From positions 17,317,501-17,381,500 of the forward strand of contig NC_090131.1 in NCBI RefSeq assembly GCF_040581485.1: a stretch of 64,000 bases of DNA, in the 5' to 3' direction. Origin of the DNA: Linepithema humile. Taxonomy: Eukaryota > Arthropoda > Insecta > Hymenoptera > Formicidae. Positions 51,470 to 64,000 of the stretch are shown here, in pieces. The notes under the pieces were generated by a model. The model ran no database searches, was not told where the DNA came from, and worked only from the letters and a program-made list of their open reading frames with translations. Position 1 is the first letter of the stretch; each line of letters begins with the position of its first letter. The translations under genes and the position numbers were made by a program.

Positions 51470-51715
51470 GTGAGTACCAACTCATCTTTATTTTAATTTT
51501 GGGGTAAAGAATCTGTAAAAATTCAATATTTTTTTAAATACAAAGAGAGAATACATTCTTTTAAATTAAAAAAAAAATTTTTAATTTAAACTAAATAAGA
51601 TTATTAGATGATTATAATATCTTATAGATTCTTTGTCTTAAAGTGGATGGGCTAGATTAAATATTAATATTTAATCCTACAACATGTGCAATCGTTTGAT
51701 TTATTGTACATACGA

Positions 51716-54350
51716 GAAAGCTCGTACACGCATAGAGCTCATTACATAGTGCGTTATTTATAGGCACATTTTGGTATTTTACTCTATGGTTGAATATTAC
51801 TTATGAGGTATCAAGTTGCCTAAAGTTTAGGAAATAAATCTACAAGCAGTAATTTAAAAAAAAATTAGAAAACGTAAAACGTGATAAGTTTTTAATTTAT
51901 AAATAGTATGATAGAATTACATTTAATTTTTTAGATTTTTAACAAGCACTCTGTGCACACGCCACATTTTTAGAAAGTATAATACTAAAAACACTATAAA
52001 AATATAATATATTAATAATTATTCGAGCAATTTTTATATAAAATAAATTCTTTAAATAATTGAATTTTTATGCATTAATTGATGCTGCATTTTTAAGTTT
52101 AATGTATAGATAAATAGTCGCTGCGTAGATAAATGTTTTATTCAACAAATTTATTTAATTAAAAAAGCGTGTTTATGATCATATTTATTAGAATTTTTAT
52201 TACAATTTGACTTCGATTTTCTAGCCTATCCATTCATATTTATCATAGCAACATATCTATTTTGGAAATGGAATTACATTGCATTTTATTATTTAATTCA
52301 ATCTACATACAAGATGTATTCTTGATTCGCACTTCGTGGATATATACGAGCATGCATGAATAAAAAAAACAGGTAGCTATGTAGTTCTATCTCAAAAATA
52401 GCTGTTATATCAGTATGGAACAGAGATCGACAAGCATTCTATGAAAAATGCTGAAATATCGCTTTCAGATTTTCTCTTTGCAAGTATGATTATTCAAAAT
52501 ATGATATATGCGTCGTGAATGTTTTTCACAAAAAAAAACCACCAAGCCAATTGTGTAATAGCTAAAAATATGATCTCAGAATGTGGTGGTTTATAAGCTT
52601 GGGAAAATGAAATAACGGGAGGAATATTGATTTAAACCGGCCTTTAGGAATAGGTAGAGGGTAGGCGCAAAACATCGATCTCCCTTTAAAGTCATTATCG
52701 CGATCGTGAAAAATATTCCATAAAACGCGAATGCCCGACGGTATATTATACGCAACGGTAAATGAAAAATATCTAACCAGGTGTGGCTGCAATGTTTTGC
52801 ACGCTTCGCGTCGTACATCGCGGACGTGTAGGAGCGTTTCATACAGTTTACATAACGTTCTTTATATCCTGTTGCTAATATTATCGGCGCGAAAATTCGC
52901 GAAACGTTATACAAGTTGCTATTCAAGAACGAGCCATTATCGCGATTTCTCATAGCGCCAAATCGATTCATCACAAGTGCACTGAAACGTACACGAAGCT
53001 TTTTACCTGTATTTCGCAACTCGGTAAAAGCTGGAATACGTTCGTAAGATTTATGCGCACTTTATATAATACCAAAAGATAATTCAATTCTTCTACCGAA
53101 TGGAGCTGCTATTTTTGTCGCACATTTTTCTCTTATCAGTAAAGAATTTCTATTGTAATTGTTACATTACAATTAAGTACAAGCAATAATTAAAATATAA
53201 TTAAATTTAATTATACTAGTAATTGTATATAAGTTTATACAATCACGAAGAAATAAATACAGCGTTATTCGTTATTCGTCCGTGCATCTGTTTTCGATAT
53301 TTTGCGCGTTAACCTTTTTCGACACAAATACGAGCGAATGGGATTTTGCGAAGATAAGCGAGAGGATAAGTAAAATAGTCTGTGTTTTCCTTCCATACAA
53401 TGAAAGTGGAGATAGGTAGGTGAGATTAAGTGCCATTAATACAGCCCGCTAAAGTATGCGCGAAAGGGAGTCCTGCATCGCTACGTAGAATTGTCTAATC
53501 TGTTACCGACGTCTGACCGCTCGTATTTTTCGAGGTAGCAGCTACAAGGATCTACAAACATCGTAAATCTGCGTCCTCTTTTAGCTCCGTAGCCTCTGCC
53601 ATCGCGTTTCTTTATCGCCAACGTAGAGAAACGGCATCGATAAGAATAGCGGTACGCACGCAGAATCTTTTCTTCGCCGGCAGAAATTTATGAAATCCCT
53701 TCATTTGTTCCACTCGCGATTTTCAATCGATTCACGCGTCTTCGCGGGCGATATATATTTTACACGAGCGTCGAGCGTCGAGCGCGTTCTCGTATTTGCT
53801 TCACGAGATTGCCCTCTAAATTAAATTCATGGCGGGATTTGGTTTATCGCGTTACCGTGTAATACGCGGAAGATACGTGTAAATAATGTATTTAAAATTC
53901 GGTCACGTACGCCGCGAAATTATATCCGCGCCGTAGGTAAATGTTTAGTCTCTTAATCGTAGCGAAACTGAAATCTCAACACGCCGGTAAATCGCATGCC
54001 AACGTCGACGTAAGATTGCGACACAAGTTTTCCAGGTTAAACTGACTCCGCAATATATATTGCGGACTGTAACGGATTACAAACAAAATTCGCGGCATTA
54101 AGTTTATTTGTCATATGGAGAGCTGCGGGATCAGGCAATTCGCTGAAATATACGGAATTTTAATGGATATTGAATATCAAGCAGCTAGTAAAACACAATT
54201 GATTATTCGCGAGCTTTTAATGGATAAAGCATAAAGAGCTGATTTTAATCGGTAATTCGAAGTGAAAAGCGCACGAATTAAAAGGCGCGGCAACAAAAGC
54301 GTATGCATTACGATATTTATGTATTTTTCGTAATTTCGATTCTGTCGTTT
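51716..54350. other. noncoding region downstream of the palindrome
   Basis: AT-rich to about 52560, then mixed. A 142-codon minus-strand frame (52591-53019) is unrecognised. A short (CGAGCGT)3 repeat lies at about 53765-53784. If the right-arm cassette is transcribed, its next exon should lie here or beyond, but I cannot delimit one. Confidence 0.45.
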
Positions 54351-57300
54351 CTCTTGCGATGAAGAATACGCTTTGTCTTAACCACGCTTGCTCTTTACGC
54401 CGACGTAATTCGCGCGATTTAATTATAGAGCGGCTCGAAACGAGTGTCGGACGTTTTACATCGATGAAACATCGCCGTCTAGCTCGGGGCGATTTTCATT
54501 TCGTGTTAATCACTTCGCAGCGCCGCTCTTTACTTTGGCGCGGACCCGTTTTTCACGTGAATCGATAAATGCCAGTTGTTGAACGGTGAGCGGTTCCGTT
54601 TAGCGAGCCAGTGGGTGTAGCAGCGAATAAGAATGGGTGCGGTATAAAATAATGTGGCTTGTTTTGATAAAAAATACATATTGTAATTTGCCTTCTGGTT
54701 TGAACGTTTAATCGGAACATGTGAATATTTCAGACGGCTGTGCCTCAGAGCTTTAATTTTAAAGATAAATTTTTCCATGAATTTGTAGTGTAAGTAAAAA
54801 ATGTATCTGGAGGCAGAGGGTGGATCATTTGAATTACAATTAATCGACAGTTGCAGCGAAGGGGAAAATAAAAGTCGACTAACGAAACTATTTTCGAAAG
54901 AGATATTCTTTTCTGCTGATGGCGGCCGCTCGATGAAAATATATGAATGCAAGAGTGATGCCACTCAATGAAAGAGAGAGAAAGCGGCGGAGCAAATCGG
55001 ATGGCGGTCTAATGGAATTTTATTCGCCTTCACTTCTGTTTTCGCTGTTTACCATTCAAAGTGTCTGCCCACTCAATTTCCCTTCTCTCTAAATTTACTG
55101 ACATTTATAGTTGACGATTTTTTTATTTGAATCTCACGTATTGAAATCTATAATTTATTTTATCGTAACGAATAATAAAGGAGACATTTGACATATTGCA
55201 ATCAAATTCACGCTACTCGTTGACTACAGATATTGCGAGTAGTATTTCGTACTTCGCTCATGCAAATAAATTACATTTGGCTCGTAATAGTCGTCGCGTT
55301 GCCGTCGAAGAGCAATTGCCGATCGCTTCTCACTCGGTTGCTCTCGAGTACGTCTCGCGCAGATTTTAGCAGATAATTGTCCCTCTTCCCTTTCCGTGGA
55401 TACGTCCGAAAATGGCGAGCGCCGACTCGCTTGAATGGATGCGAGCACCTCGATCGATCCCTTATCTACTCGATGTCGGGGCGATTAATTGATCAAGCGA
55501 GCAACGGGACAGCAAGGTCGTTTGCCGGAGACGTTGTTAGGGTCTCTTCGAGGATCAGTGGGGACCCTCGGTCGCATCGGCTCGTCTCTCAATCCCTATC
55601 GCTTCTATGCGCGCGGCAATTCCTCTCCGCTGACGGAACGCGAGACAGCAGCAGCGAATCGTCGTATAACTGGCGTTGTCGTAACTTCCAGCAAATTGAC
55701 ACGACGCGACGGGACCGGCCCAATAAGCAACACAGAAATACCAGACTGCAGGTATAGATAGGGTATTCTTGTGCCGGACAGATTGTGCTGATAACATGTT
55801 ATTGGGAAAGGTCCGACATTTGCGCTGTCTCCGGGCTGGATGGAAACAGCTTGCAAGAAATTGTCGTTTATGCGCTTCCGATATAGGATGTCCTAGATAT
55901 CTGCGTCTTTTTTTCATTCACGAGTTTTTTTTATCAAATTGGAGCAGACTGTATAAAAATAAAGTCGAGCAGAAATATAATTATAAGCAGGAAATTGAAA
56001 AATTTTCGTGACTCAATAAAATCTTACCTTTTGTTTAATGTTTGATAGATTTTGTAACTCGATGAAGATTATTTCGATGCTTTTTCGTTTTTCTTGTTTT
56101 ACAATCTCAGATATCGAAACTGTTATCGGTTTACAATCGGATATCGTCGACCGATGGAGTATAGCTGGAAATCGATTCACAGGTTATTACAGTTATAATC
56201 ATCAAAGTGTAAAGTGTTTCATAAAAATGAGTATAGTTTGTCGCGTCAAAATACGAGGAGAATAGTATCGGAGAGAACGATTCGCTCGATGCAAAAGCGA
56301 AGCTCTCTTTCGTTCCGTGCTTTTCTTTTTTTTTCTCCATTGCAAACTCACTGCAAATCTGTACAACTTAAAAACAGTTTTCGCAGGGAAGAAGCGCGCT
56401 GATACGAGTTTTCATCTCGCCATCATTCAATCCGTAACAATGTCTCCCGCCGGCGTTCAAGTAATTCAGCGGGTGGTAGTCGCAGTTTGTGATAAAAGTA
56501 ATGCTCGGTTCGTTGTAAACAGCGCGTAAATGAAAAAGATACGAGATGGCAGTTGGATAGTTAGAGGAACCTCTTATTTTGCTTTCTCGCCCCCCGGCCT
56601 CGACTCTGCGCGAGCTCTCTCATAAACTCATAAACTTTTCTCGGGGACCTTACTCTTCATCCCGTTACCCGTCCCGCTTCCTGTTTTCTCTTCTCATCTT
56701 TCACTCTGTCGCTTCGCCTGTGTTACACGTTGTTATTCCTTTGCAAGTTACTTTTACATTTCTAGGCTATAGATTGATCTCTCTGCCGTCGGATAGTCTG
56801 GTCAGAAATTGTGCCAAGAATACGTCGAAAATAGCGCGAATTAAATATACGTTCTGCCGACTGTAAAAAATCATTTTAGTGCGAGAGGATAATTTAATTG
56901 AAATTCATGCATCGCTCACAGAAAAGTTTCTCTTTGTTCATTATATATAATATATTATATTATCGGACTGAGCAAAGAGTGAACTAGTCAGTATTATGAT
57001 ATATTATTCTGCATTTAATGCATGTACATATAGATGCGATTTAGACGTTACCTTTGTTTGTACATTTTATTTAATTTTTGTTCGCTAGTTTGCATATTAA
57101 ATATAAAAGAAGAAAAGATAACAGCACATTTAATAATATTTTTATATCTACTTTTTTGAAATTCTCTTTCAGCATTGTTACGATTCAGCTATACTAATTA
57201 GCCATAACGTTGATTATTGCGATTGTTTTTGTTCTCGTTGTTCGCGTCGCGCCTGTAAAAAAGACCGTGCTCATTATTTTGCTAAGGCAAAGGCGATTCT

Positions 57301-59740
57301 CGTGAGGTACACCATTGAGTCCGATGACCGTTAAACCGATCAATTGCGAAAAAAATCTAGAGAATGCTGAACGGTGTAGCTCGTTAATTTGGAATGCTGT
57401 TTGACGCGTAACACGAGAAGGAGAAGGTAACCGAGCCACGGTACTAATCACGCCGACGATAATGAAAAAGTTAATTGGGCCTCGCGGGCCAAATGCCTCG
57501 GTTTCTGTGCCAGTCGACAGTCGCTTCGCTAATCTAAGCCCGCGAAATAGTTGTGTTGGGGGTAAATTGATGCGAAAACTTTCTCTTCGGCCGGGCATGA
57601 ATATTGATGGTCGCGCAAAATTCGCGTCCCCGTGTCACTATTATATTATGATAGCTAATGGATCACGATCGAATATTTGTAACGTGATCTCGGCGATACA
57701 TCTCGTATTAATTAGGTACGTCGCTGAATATACAGTAAATTGAAATAGTCATTTACATACTTGTTGTATTAAGCGCGCGGTGAATAAATCGCGGAGATCT
57801 CCAATTTTCGCGACGGGTTAATTAATTTAACTGGCTAAGCTCGAACGCGATAAAGTTACGAGCAAAAAAAGAACTGGATACAGAGTAGAATTTTATAATG
57901 AGATTCTGAAGAGTATAATCGAGTTTCCTGCAATAAATTACGTATGCGATGAATTACATAGGATTTAGCTTTTCGATTATATACAGATGTTAATTAAATA
58001 TTGATCGTTCGACCGATAATCTTTTAAGGTTTCCGCAATTGCCGCGGAATTTATTCGAAATTAATTAATACTTTTCGCGAAAGTTAAACTAAAAGAGTCA
58101 AATAATCGCGATCTTTAAAACGGAAGTATTAATTGCACGTCCGGCGAAAGAAATATAGTCAGCCGCGATATTCCGACTTGCGTTCATTCTAATATGCGCG
58201 ATTTTTTTGTTTCAAAATTAAGATGTCTGATTTTTGGCATTGCTAAAGACATAGTCTCTTGTACATCCTGCGTGTTCTACACTTTCGAGGTTTACAGGTT
58301 TGGTTAACGGAACAAGGCCGCTACGTGTTCAACAAAGTTATCGCTACCGACTCGTATAACAAATCCATGTTTTGAATGTTCGCGCCTGCACCATGTATAC
58401 ATTCACGCACTCAGACGCGAGCGCGCAACTGCGACCGCTTCAAATGTACATCACTCGGGTTTCAATTGTTTCGGCGTTTCAGTGTCGATTGCATTCCTGA
58501 CGCTTAGGGCATTGCAGAAGTGCCGAAGGAATTTACAAACAAAACGCATCGTTGATTTAGTTACGTGTAATGATTATTTAAAAACTCTCTTATATTGATG
58601 TGTTGGATACGACGTAAAAATAAGATATAAAAATTATTTAAATATTTTGAAATTATAAAGTTTTTATAAATATTACTTTTGTTATAGCAAAATATAGTAG
58701 TATTGATCAAGTATCCCGCGTGGGTTAATACTTGTTTTGCTTTAGCGCGGATGCTTGTTGCAGGATATTATTTTGTTAAATTGACGGACGATGTCATGTC
58801 TGACTAAAACAAGGGTACTCTCCTTGTTTTTCTATTGCTCGTGTTTCATGGATGCGCTTTGTACGATTACAGAGCGAGGGCGGAAAGTAGGATCGATAAC
58901 GTTGAAAATAGCGGAGAGTAGCCAAGTGTCGCGAAATGCGAGCGATATCTCATTCGCGCGATAACTCTCGACAGAAACGAAAAATCGGTTCAGTTAGAGC
59001 GTGTCGCGAGGGGAGCCCGATGGATATCACGCGCGCGTTGAGAGCATCGATTGGCCGGGTCGCTCTTTCTCTCGTATCCCGCTACTTTGAATTTCCGTCG
59101 CGAAACGTACGTACTGGGATACGTTAAAATGGATCTTGTAACGCATACACGTCGGTCCGCAAACACAGTCCGCGGTATCGAATGCTTCGCTCCGGGGCGT
59201 GGAATTGCGGCGCTGCTTCTCGAGGGCACTAACAAAAACGTGTCTGATACTTTAAGCACGTTATATTGGAGATGAAACCTCAGCAAAATCCTGTAAAATA
59301 CAAGACTGCGCTAGATGAATTTTGATTTCGCTAAAAGTGTCTTCAGGATAAAATATAAACGTGTGAGAGAAAAATATGTTTATGTATGATAAGACGACTA
59401 ATTTTCGAACAGCCGAACACTTGGAAAGATTGGCAAATTTTTCAAGAAGACAAAAGTTTACGCACAAATTGATTTTTTGTGATATAAAATAATTTTGTTG
59501 ATAATTTTACTAAAGAAGAAAATAATTCAAAAAAATTATTTAATACGTGAAGAATTATGTTACATACGTTAATCGTTTACGGTATTTAAAAACTCAATTT
59601 TCTCTATATGTTGACAAATTAGCAACCGGTATTGCGCCTCGTCTGCATTATAAGCATATTACTCTGTTACACAAAGTAACACGTACTAGTTTACGCGACA
59701 ACACTTCAATGGATGGAATTATTATTCCATGCATTAAGTA
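54351..59740. other. noncoding region without recognisable gene
   Basis: Open frames reach 144 codons (54530-54964, minus) and 126 codons (55377-55757, plus). None is recognised or bounded by convincing splice sites. AT-rich and CpG-rich stretches alternate on a scale of a few hundred bases. Confidence 0.45.
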
Positions 59741-60420
59741 CGGGGTCTTTGATGCGCCGGGAAAGCGAGAACTGTTCCCTCTTCCTCTCTCAGTCGAATG
59801 CGAACGAAGAAGGATACGCCTTTCGCGTAACGAAATCAATGCTCAAGGTGCAGGACTCGAGCTCTCTTGTAGTATGGAGCTCTCGGGGCTCTCGTCGTCA
59901 TCGTCGGCCGGAAACGAAAGGAAACGCTGTATCGCCACGTTGAGACCGGTTCAAAGGAAAATCGGGAGAACGATGTCGCGTGGCGACAGAAAGGCCCTTT
60001 CGTCCTTGTTTGCGCGCTCTAGGGAGAGTTCTGTCACTCGCATACTCCGGAGGTGCTGCGCGCTGTGCATTGCCGCCCGTCTTCTAGCCGACCGAAATAG
60101 CTTCCACCCATTTCACCCCGCCGCCCCTCTTCAGCCGCTCTCTCGCGTAACATCCTCTTCCGCCCCCTTTTCCATCCTCGTCGGTTCGTCTTCTCGGCTC
60201 CTGCCGGCGCGGCCGCATTTCACTCTGCGATCATGCATAAAACAGGCGTTCGCGCTTTCACGTCGGCCTTGACGCCTGGGAGGCGCTTCGCGGATGCGCG
60301 TACGTACGTATTATGTGCCCTCAGGGTCGTGACTAGTGCCAGGCAGCGAACTTTAGGATCGCTAGATTTCAGACGAGCCGCCGGAACATTATATGCAAGA
60401 GGTTCCGGAACGGTTGGGTT
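59740..60420. other. CpG-rich block with the longest open frame
   Basis: The longest frame in the window (59547-60272, plus, 241 codons) runs through this block. Its first third lies in AT-rich DNA and the rest is Ser/Arg/Leu-rich with no domain, transmembrane pattern or motif that I recognise. Composition suggests a chance frame, but it is the first place to look for an orphan gene if transcripts exist. Confidence 0.3.
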
Positions 60421-61069
60421 TATCTTCTCTCTTGGAGATTTTTCCGCGAATTATGTTAGTCTATTTACCGTAATTAACCTCCCGAAAACCGTCCTGAATT
60501 TCTGGGGAACGCGTGTTTCGTATGAAAGTGCACGTTATAAAAGCACGGGAGCAAAGGTTTATTTGATGTATAAAAAGATACCGAATGAATAGTAGAAAAA
60601 CATTTTTTCTTATGACCTTGTTGTGCACTTTTTCCACATTTATGTTCAAGAAGATTAGAGATAGATTTTTTTGTTGAATTTAAAGTTGATTTTTCCATAA
60701 TTAAAATGTCGAGGTACTAACAAATTTTGAGTTTTTAGTAATTAAAAACGCAGCTTTTTTCTGTTTTTAACGTCTAAATAATAACTAAAAATAAATCAAA
60801 TGTGATAAAGTAATATGCTTCAACAGTAGCATGTAAGCGATGCATTAATTGTAAAAACTTCCAAATTAAAAAGAGATATTGTTTTCACATTTCGCTTGAA
60901 ATAACGAAGTCCTCGATCGCGACCATGGAGCGTTAGTATACGTACGCTCACTAACAATCGTACATAGGTGTATGCGTGAATGGTCGGGGAGAGCGAGGTG
61001 AATAACGACGGCCATCGCTTTCGCAACGACCGTACTACCGTGTTTCTCGGCACGCGGAAAACAAAGGCA

Positions 61070-61093
61070 GCATCGAACGCTCGCGTTCGATGC
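61070..61093. repeat. perfect 10-bp hairpin, 4-base loop
   Basis: GCATCGAACG at 61070-61079 pairs perfectly with 61084-61093 around CTCG. Short, with no further pairing outside. Confidence 0.7.
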
Positions 61094-61167
61094 GAGAGAG
61101 CATACGCGTGTACGTGCGTGCATACGTATGTACAGCTAACACACGCTGCCGCGCTTAATTAATTTAG

Positions 61168-61209
61168 TGGGTCACATTACCGTGCCCGCGGCTACGCCGG
61201 TAAATGTAG
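61168..61209 (+). other. weak 42-nt microexon candidate
   Basis: An acceptor-like TTAATTAATTTAG (AG at 61166-61167) and a donor-like GTAG|GTAAGC (GT at 61210-61211) bracket 42 bases with two open frames, one reading GHITVPAATPVNV. The polypyrimidine tract is poor, so this is much weaker than the 30.24-kb candidate. Confidence 0.15.
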
Positions 61210-64000
61210 GTAAGCGCGCGTTGTGAATCGGTATCACTAATTTTCGATAAACTCCCGTTTCTCGCGCACTTCGATTCGTTCTCCTGGTTGCCCGCTAGCG
61301 CATATTTCAATTATTTCACCTGCAAATTGTCTACCGGAAAATGTGATGAAAATCATCTATGTCATTAGCTAGTATGTTATCAATTTTATAACGCTTTTAT
61401 ATAAATTCTAAAAGAAACAATTGAGATTTACTAAAATATCATGCACTTTTTTATTTAAAAATTGCGCAAGAGAATCTTTAGTGATTAGCGGCGATTAATG
61501 TAGAGGAGATATTAATATAGAGAATACTGTAACAATAATTAAGCATATCCGTATATATAGGTCACGAATAGATAGTGCGAGTAAATAATCAATAGGTCTA
61601 GTGTAATTTGCCGGATGCAATGATCACGGATGCCTTTGATATGATAATTGACATTGCTAATTGACAATCGATCGTTGTTATTGCACGAAAATGAGTCAGA
61701 CATAATCATATCTCTATATACATTTTGAAATTGCGCGGAGTAACTAGCTCTAACTTTGGGCTTTGAAGAATTTCGTGAGCTTTTCGGTGCGCAATTACCA
61801 TTAGCTACTATTAACATCACTACTGGCAGGGACGTCGGTATACTTTTTGCCAAGTTCTTTGAACGTACTTCCGCTTGAGTACGGCAATTGAGTTCCCCTA
61901 ACGAAGACGCGTATTTTCTCCTATCTCAAGCTGCTCGTGTTCCTCTTTCCTCACGCTCGCGCTCCCTTTCGATCCTGTTTTCTTCACGGCGTGGTGCCTG
62001 GCGATATACATACACACCCTAGATTACCTTCGCGTCAATTGAGGAGGAACGAGGGGGATTCGCGCGCGAGCTCAGCCGCCGCCCTATCGTGCAATTTAAA
62101 TAGACTACGTACTTCCGCGAACAGGGCGAAGGTATTTCCGGAAGAATGGAACGATCCGAAGAAAACCCCGGGACACGGCGATGGGACGCCATTCTTTATC
62201 TGAAAGCGTTGTTCTAATTCCACCATTCTGTTGCGACGGTTAAACGCACGGTCTTGTCTGCCAATTACCGTAGGAATCTCAGGACGAAGGAACGTGAGAC
62301 GCGCGTGCCCGTGTGCGGTGTAGCCGGCGACAAGGCGGTCTACGCCACCGTCGAAGCGAGACAGTGGCGTCCGCCATCGGGAACAGCGGGGGATGTGGCC
62401 GTGGAGGCGCGGGGGATTGAAGGGGGAAGGAGGGGAGAAGTCCGGGAAATTAGCTGTTCCCGCGATAAATTGGAGTTTCTGATTTTCGTTTTGCGGTCGT
62501 CAACGTCACGTCCCCGATGGCCATTGCGACCTCTCCCTCACTCTCCCTACGCCCCCGTCTCGACATTGCGGGCACCCTTGAGCCGCCAGTGGCGTACATG
62601 GGCCAACCTATTTACCAATCTCTGATAAATTGAGTTTCGCCTCGCGTCATCCTTTCTCACCGTATCGAATGCCGATGTCGATGTTTGTATGTATGGCCAC
62701 ATGTGCGTGGAGACTTCGGGCTTCTATGAAAGAAAATAAGGTTGCATTTGCGATAGGATCGATTGCAGAATAAGCGGCGAAATCCTCGGGAATATCATCC
62801 GCTTATCTCGCACGATTACGGTCGGTTACTCGAAAAGATCGTTGAGCAGCAATAAAAATGAATGAAAAGCAATATAATAATGTAAAATGTAGCAATATAA
62901 GAATTATTATGTGCGATTCGTATTTCGTCAAGTCGTGCGTTTATTGGAGAAACTGCAGGATGAGTATGTTTACAGCAAGTATCGAAGAAATATTATTTTT
63001 CAATTAAATTTAATTTTTCTTTTCCAATATACTCTTGTATTTTTTTAACAAACCGTGGGAAATTGCAAGTGTAAGTGTAACAAAATAGATAGATTAGTTT
63101 TATGAAATATAAAATAAGTTTCGTAAACACACGTAGAATTATTTTTAATAGTAATTAAGCGCTTTTAATTAATTAATTGCGATGATATGTGTGTGTGTTA
63201 GTACGTACATTTCGCTTAAATTTCGACAGTCTTTGATTTTCCTGTGCCGTGATTTGCATGATTCGATGCATATCTTCAAATCCAGACATGCCACGTACAC
63301 TAGTTTAATTTCACTGGCTGGCAATGTGCTGCCTGATAATGATCTCGCATAACTCGCTTTATCATGCTTATGATCTACATCATATTTGCGAAAATGGCGG
63401 ACGTGTAAAGTAGTCCAATAACTTAAATGCAGAAGCGTACGAAGAGATATGAATTTTTGTTAAAAAGTAATACTTGAAAATTATCAAAACGATAAGTGAA
63501 GTAAATCGCACGAATAAAGCACGTTTTTAAATAAAAATGTCATAAAAGTGACAAGATAAAATTAAAACGAATCACACTCAGTTAAATAATATCACTGCTA
63601 CGATAAGTGCGTGTTTGCAGCAATAAAATAGCTTCGCTCTCTAGTGTTGCCATTCTTGTGCACGGTACTCCATTGAGCAAATGTACCAAAATGGAAACGG
63701 ATATCTGCACGCAAAACCGATGACGTTAAGGCACTCGAATGGAATTCGCATCAGGAGTCAACTATTTGGTGTATCGGATTACCTCTCGCGGAAGAATCAA
63801 TCAATATTCGAGCATCGCATAGCATCGTATTGAAAGCTCGATTATATCGGGTGGTTCATATTTCCTCGAATAATATCGTGTACCGAAATTATATCTACGA
63901 TACACGTGTGCTATAGGAAAGAATATAGACAATTTTTCTTTTTTTTTACTGAAATTACTCGCATTTTTTCTGTTATGCTATTTATTCATTAATCGGGAAT

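Larger units (their letters stand above)
48640..51715. repeat. ~3-kb diverged palindrome (inverted duplication)
   Basis: The left arm (about 48640-50240) is the diverged reverse complement of the right arm (about 50260-51715), with the centre near 50250. Matching blocks appear in mirror order along both arms: 50085-50126 with 50369-50408; 49787-49808 with 50507-50532; 49647-49676 with 50717-50748; 49208-49300 with 51080-51172; 48887-48928 with 51427-51469; and about 48655-48886 with 51470-51700. Identity varies from roughly 60 to over 80 percent by eye, highest in the exon-like blocks. Each arm carries a two-exon cassette pointing away from the centre. A motif beginning near ATTRCGATYGCGAC is also repeated inside the arms (plus at 50026 and 50811, mirror copies near 49560 and 50450), so the structure is nested. 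It may be a local inverted duplication or an old foldback element. Confidence 0.8.
60421..64000. other. noncoding region without recognisable gene
   Basis: An AT-rich segment (60600-60900) is followed by CpG-rich pockets (60900-61300 and 61930-62600) and an AT-rich end. The 123-codon frame at 62254-62625 is low-complexity and unrecognised. A hairpin at 61070 and a weak microexon candidate at 61168 are listed separately. Confidence 0.45.

Noticed and set aside
59547..60272. 241-codon open frame, the longest in the window
   Set aside because: Ser/Arg/Leu-rich, spans an AT-rich to CpG-rich boundary, no domain or splice support; typical of chance frames in CpG-rich DNA. Kept only as a place to check for transcripts.

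Overview
This looks like a non-genic stretch of an insect nuclear genome, most likely a hymenopteran and plausibly an ant. CpG is abundant rather than depleted. CpG-dense, pyrimidine-biased segments alternate sharply with AT-rich islands, and CT, TA, GC and homopolymer microsatellites are common. There are no operons, bacterial gene-start signals or organelle genes. The taxon is inferred from composition, not from a recognised gene.

I find no protein-coding gene I can name anywhere in the 64 kb, and no rRNA or tRNA. The longest open frames (up to 241 codons) lie in CpG-rich, Ser/Arg/Leu-rich low-complexity sequence and match nothing I recognise. The window is best read as intergenic DNA or very long introns, holding a few candidate short exons, two non-autonomous DNA transposons, simple repeats and hairpins.

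Layout: 1-6 kb is unremarkable. At 6.1-6.9 kb there is a candidate spliced exon ending at a consensus donor, followed by a 421-bp TIR element at 7.0-7.4 kb and a long CT tract at 7.66 kb. From 9 to 48 kb the sequence is noncoding, with CpG-rich blocks at about 14.2-15.2, 17.7-19.3, 21.7-23.0, 28.8-29.5 and 35.6-35.8 kb. Candidate microexons lie at 23.46 kb (minus) and 30.24 kb (plus). An AT-rich island covers 47.85-48.64 kb. At 48.64-51.72 kb lies the most interesting object: a diverged palindrome of about 3 kb centred near 50.25 kb. Its arms carry two divergently oriented copies of the same two-exon cassette, and a 150-bp MITE interrupts the left arm only. From 51.7 to 64 kb the sequence is again noncoding, with a CpG-rich block at 59.75-60.4 kb.

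The palindrome cassette and the 6.6-kb exon share a sequence core, a purine-rich tail and a donor at the same place. This suggests a small local family of first exons, either a noncoding RNA or a short-peptide or UTR cassette that has been duplicated and partly decayed. That link is my inference from alignment by eye; expression and coding status cannot be seen here.
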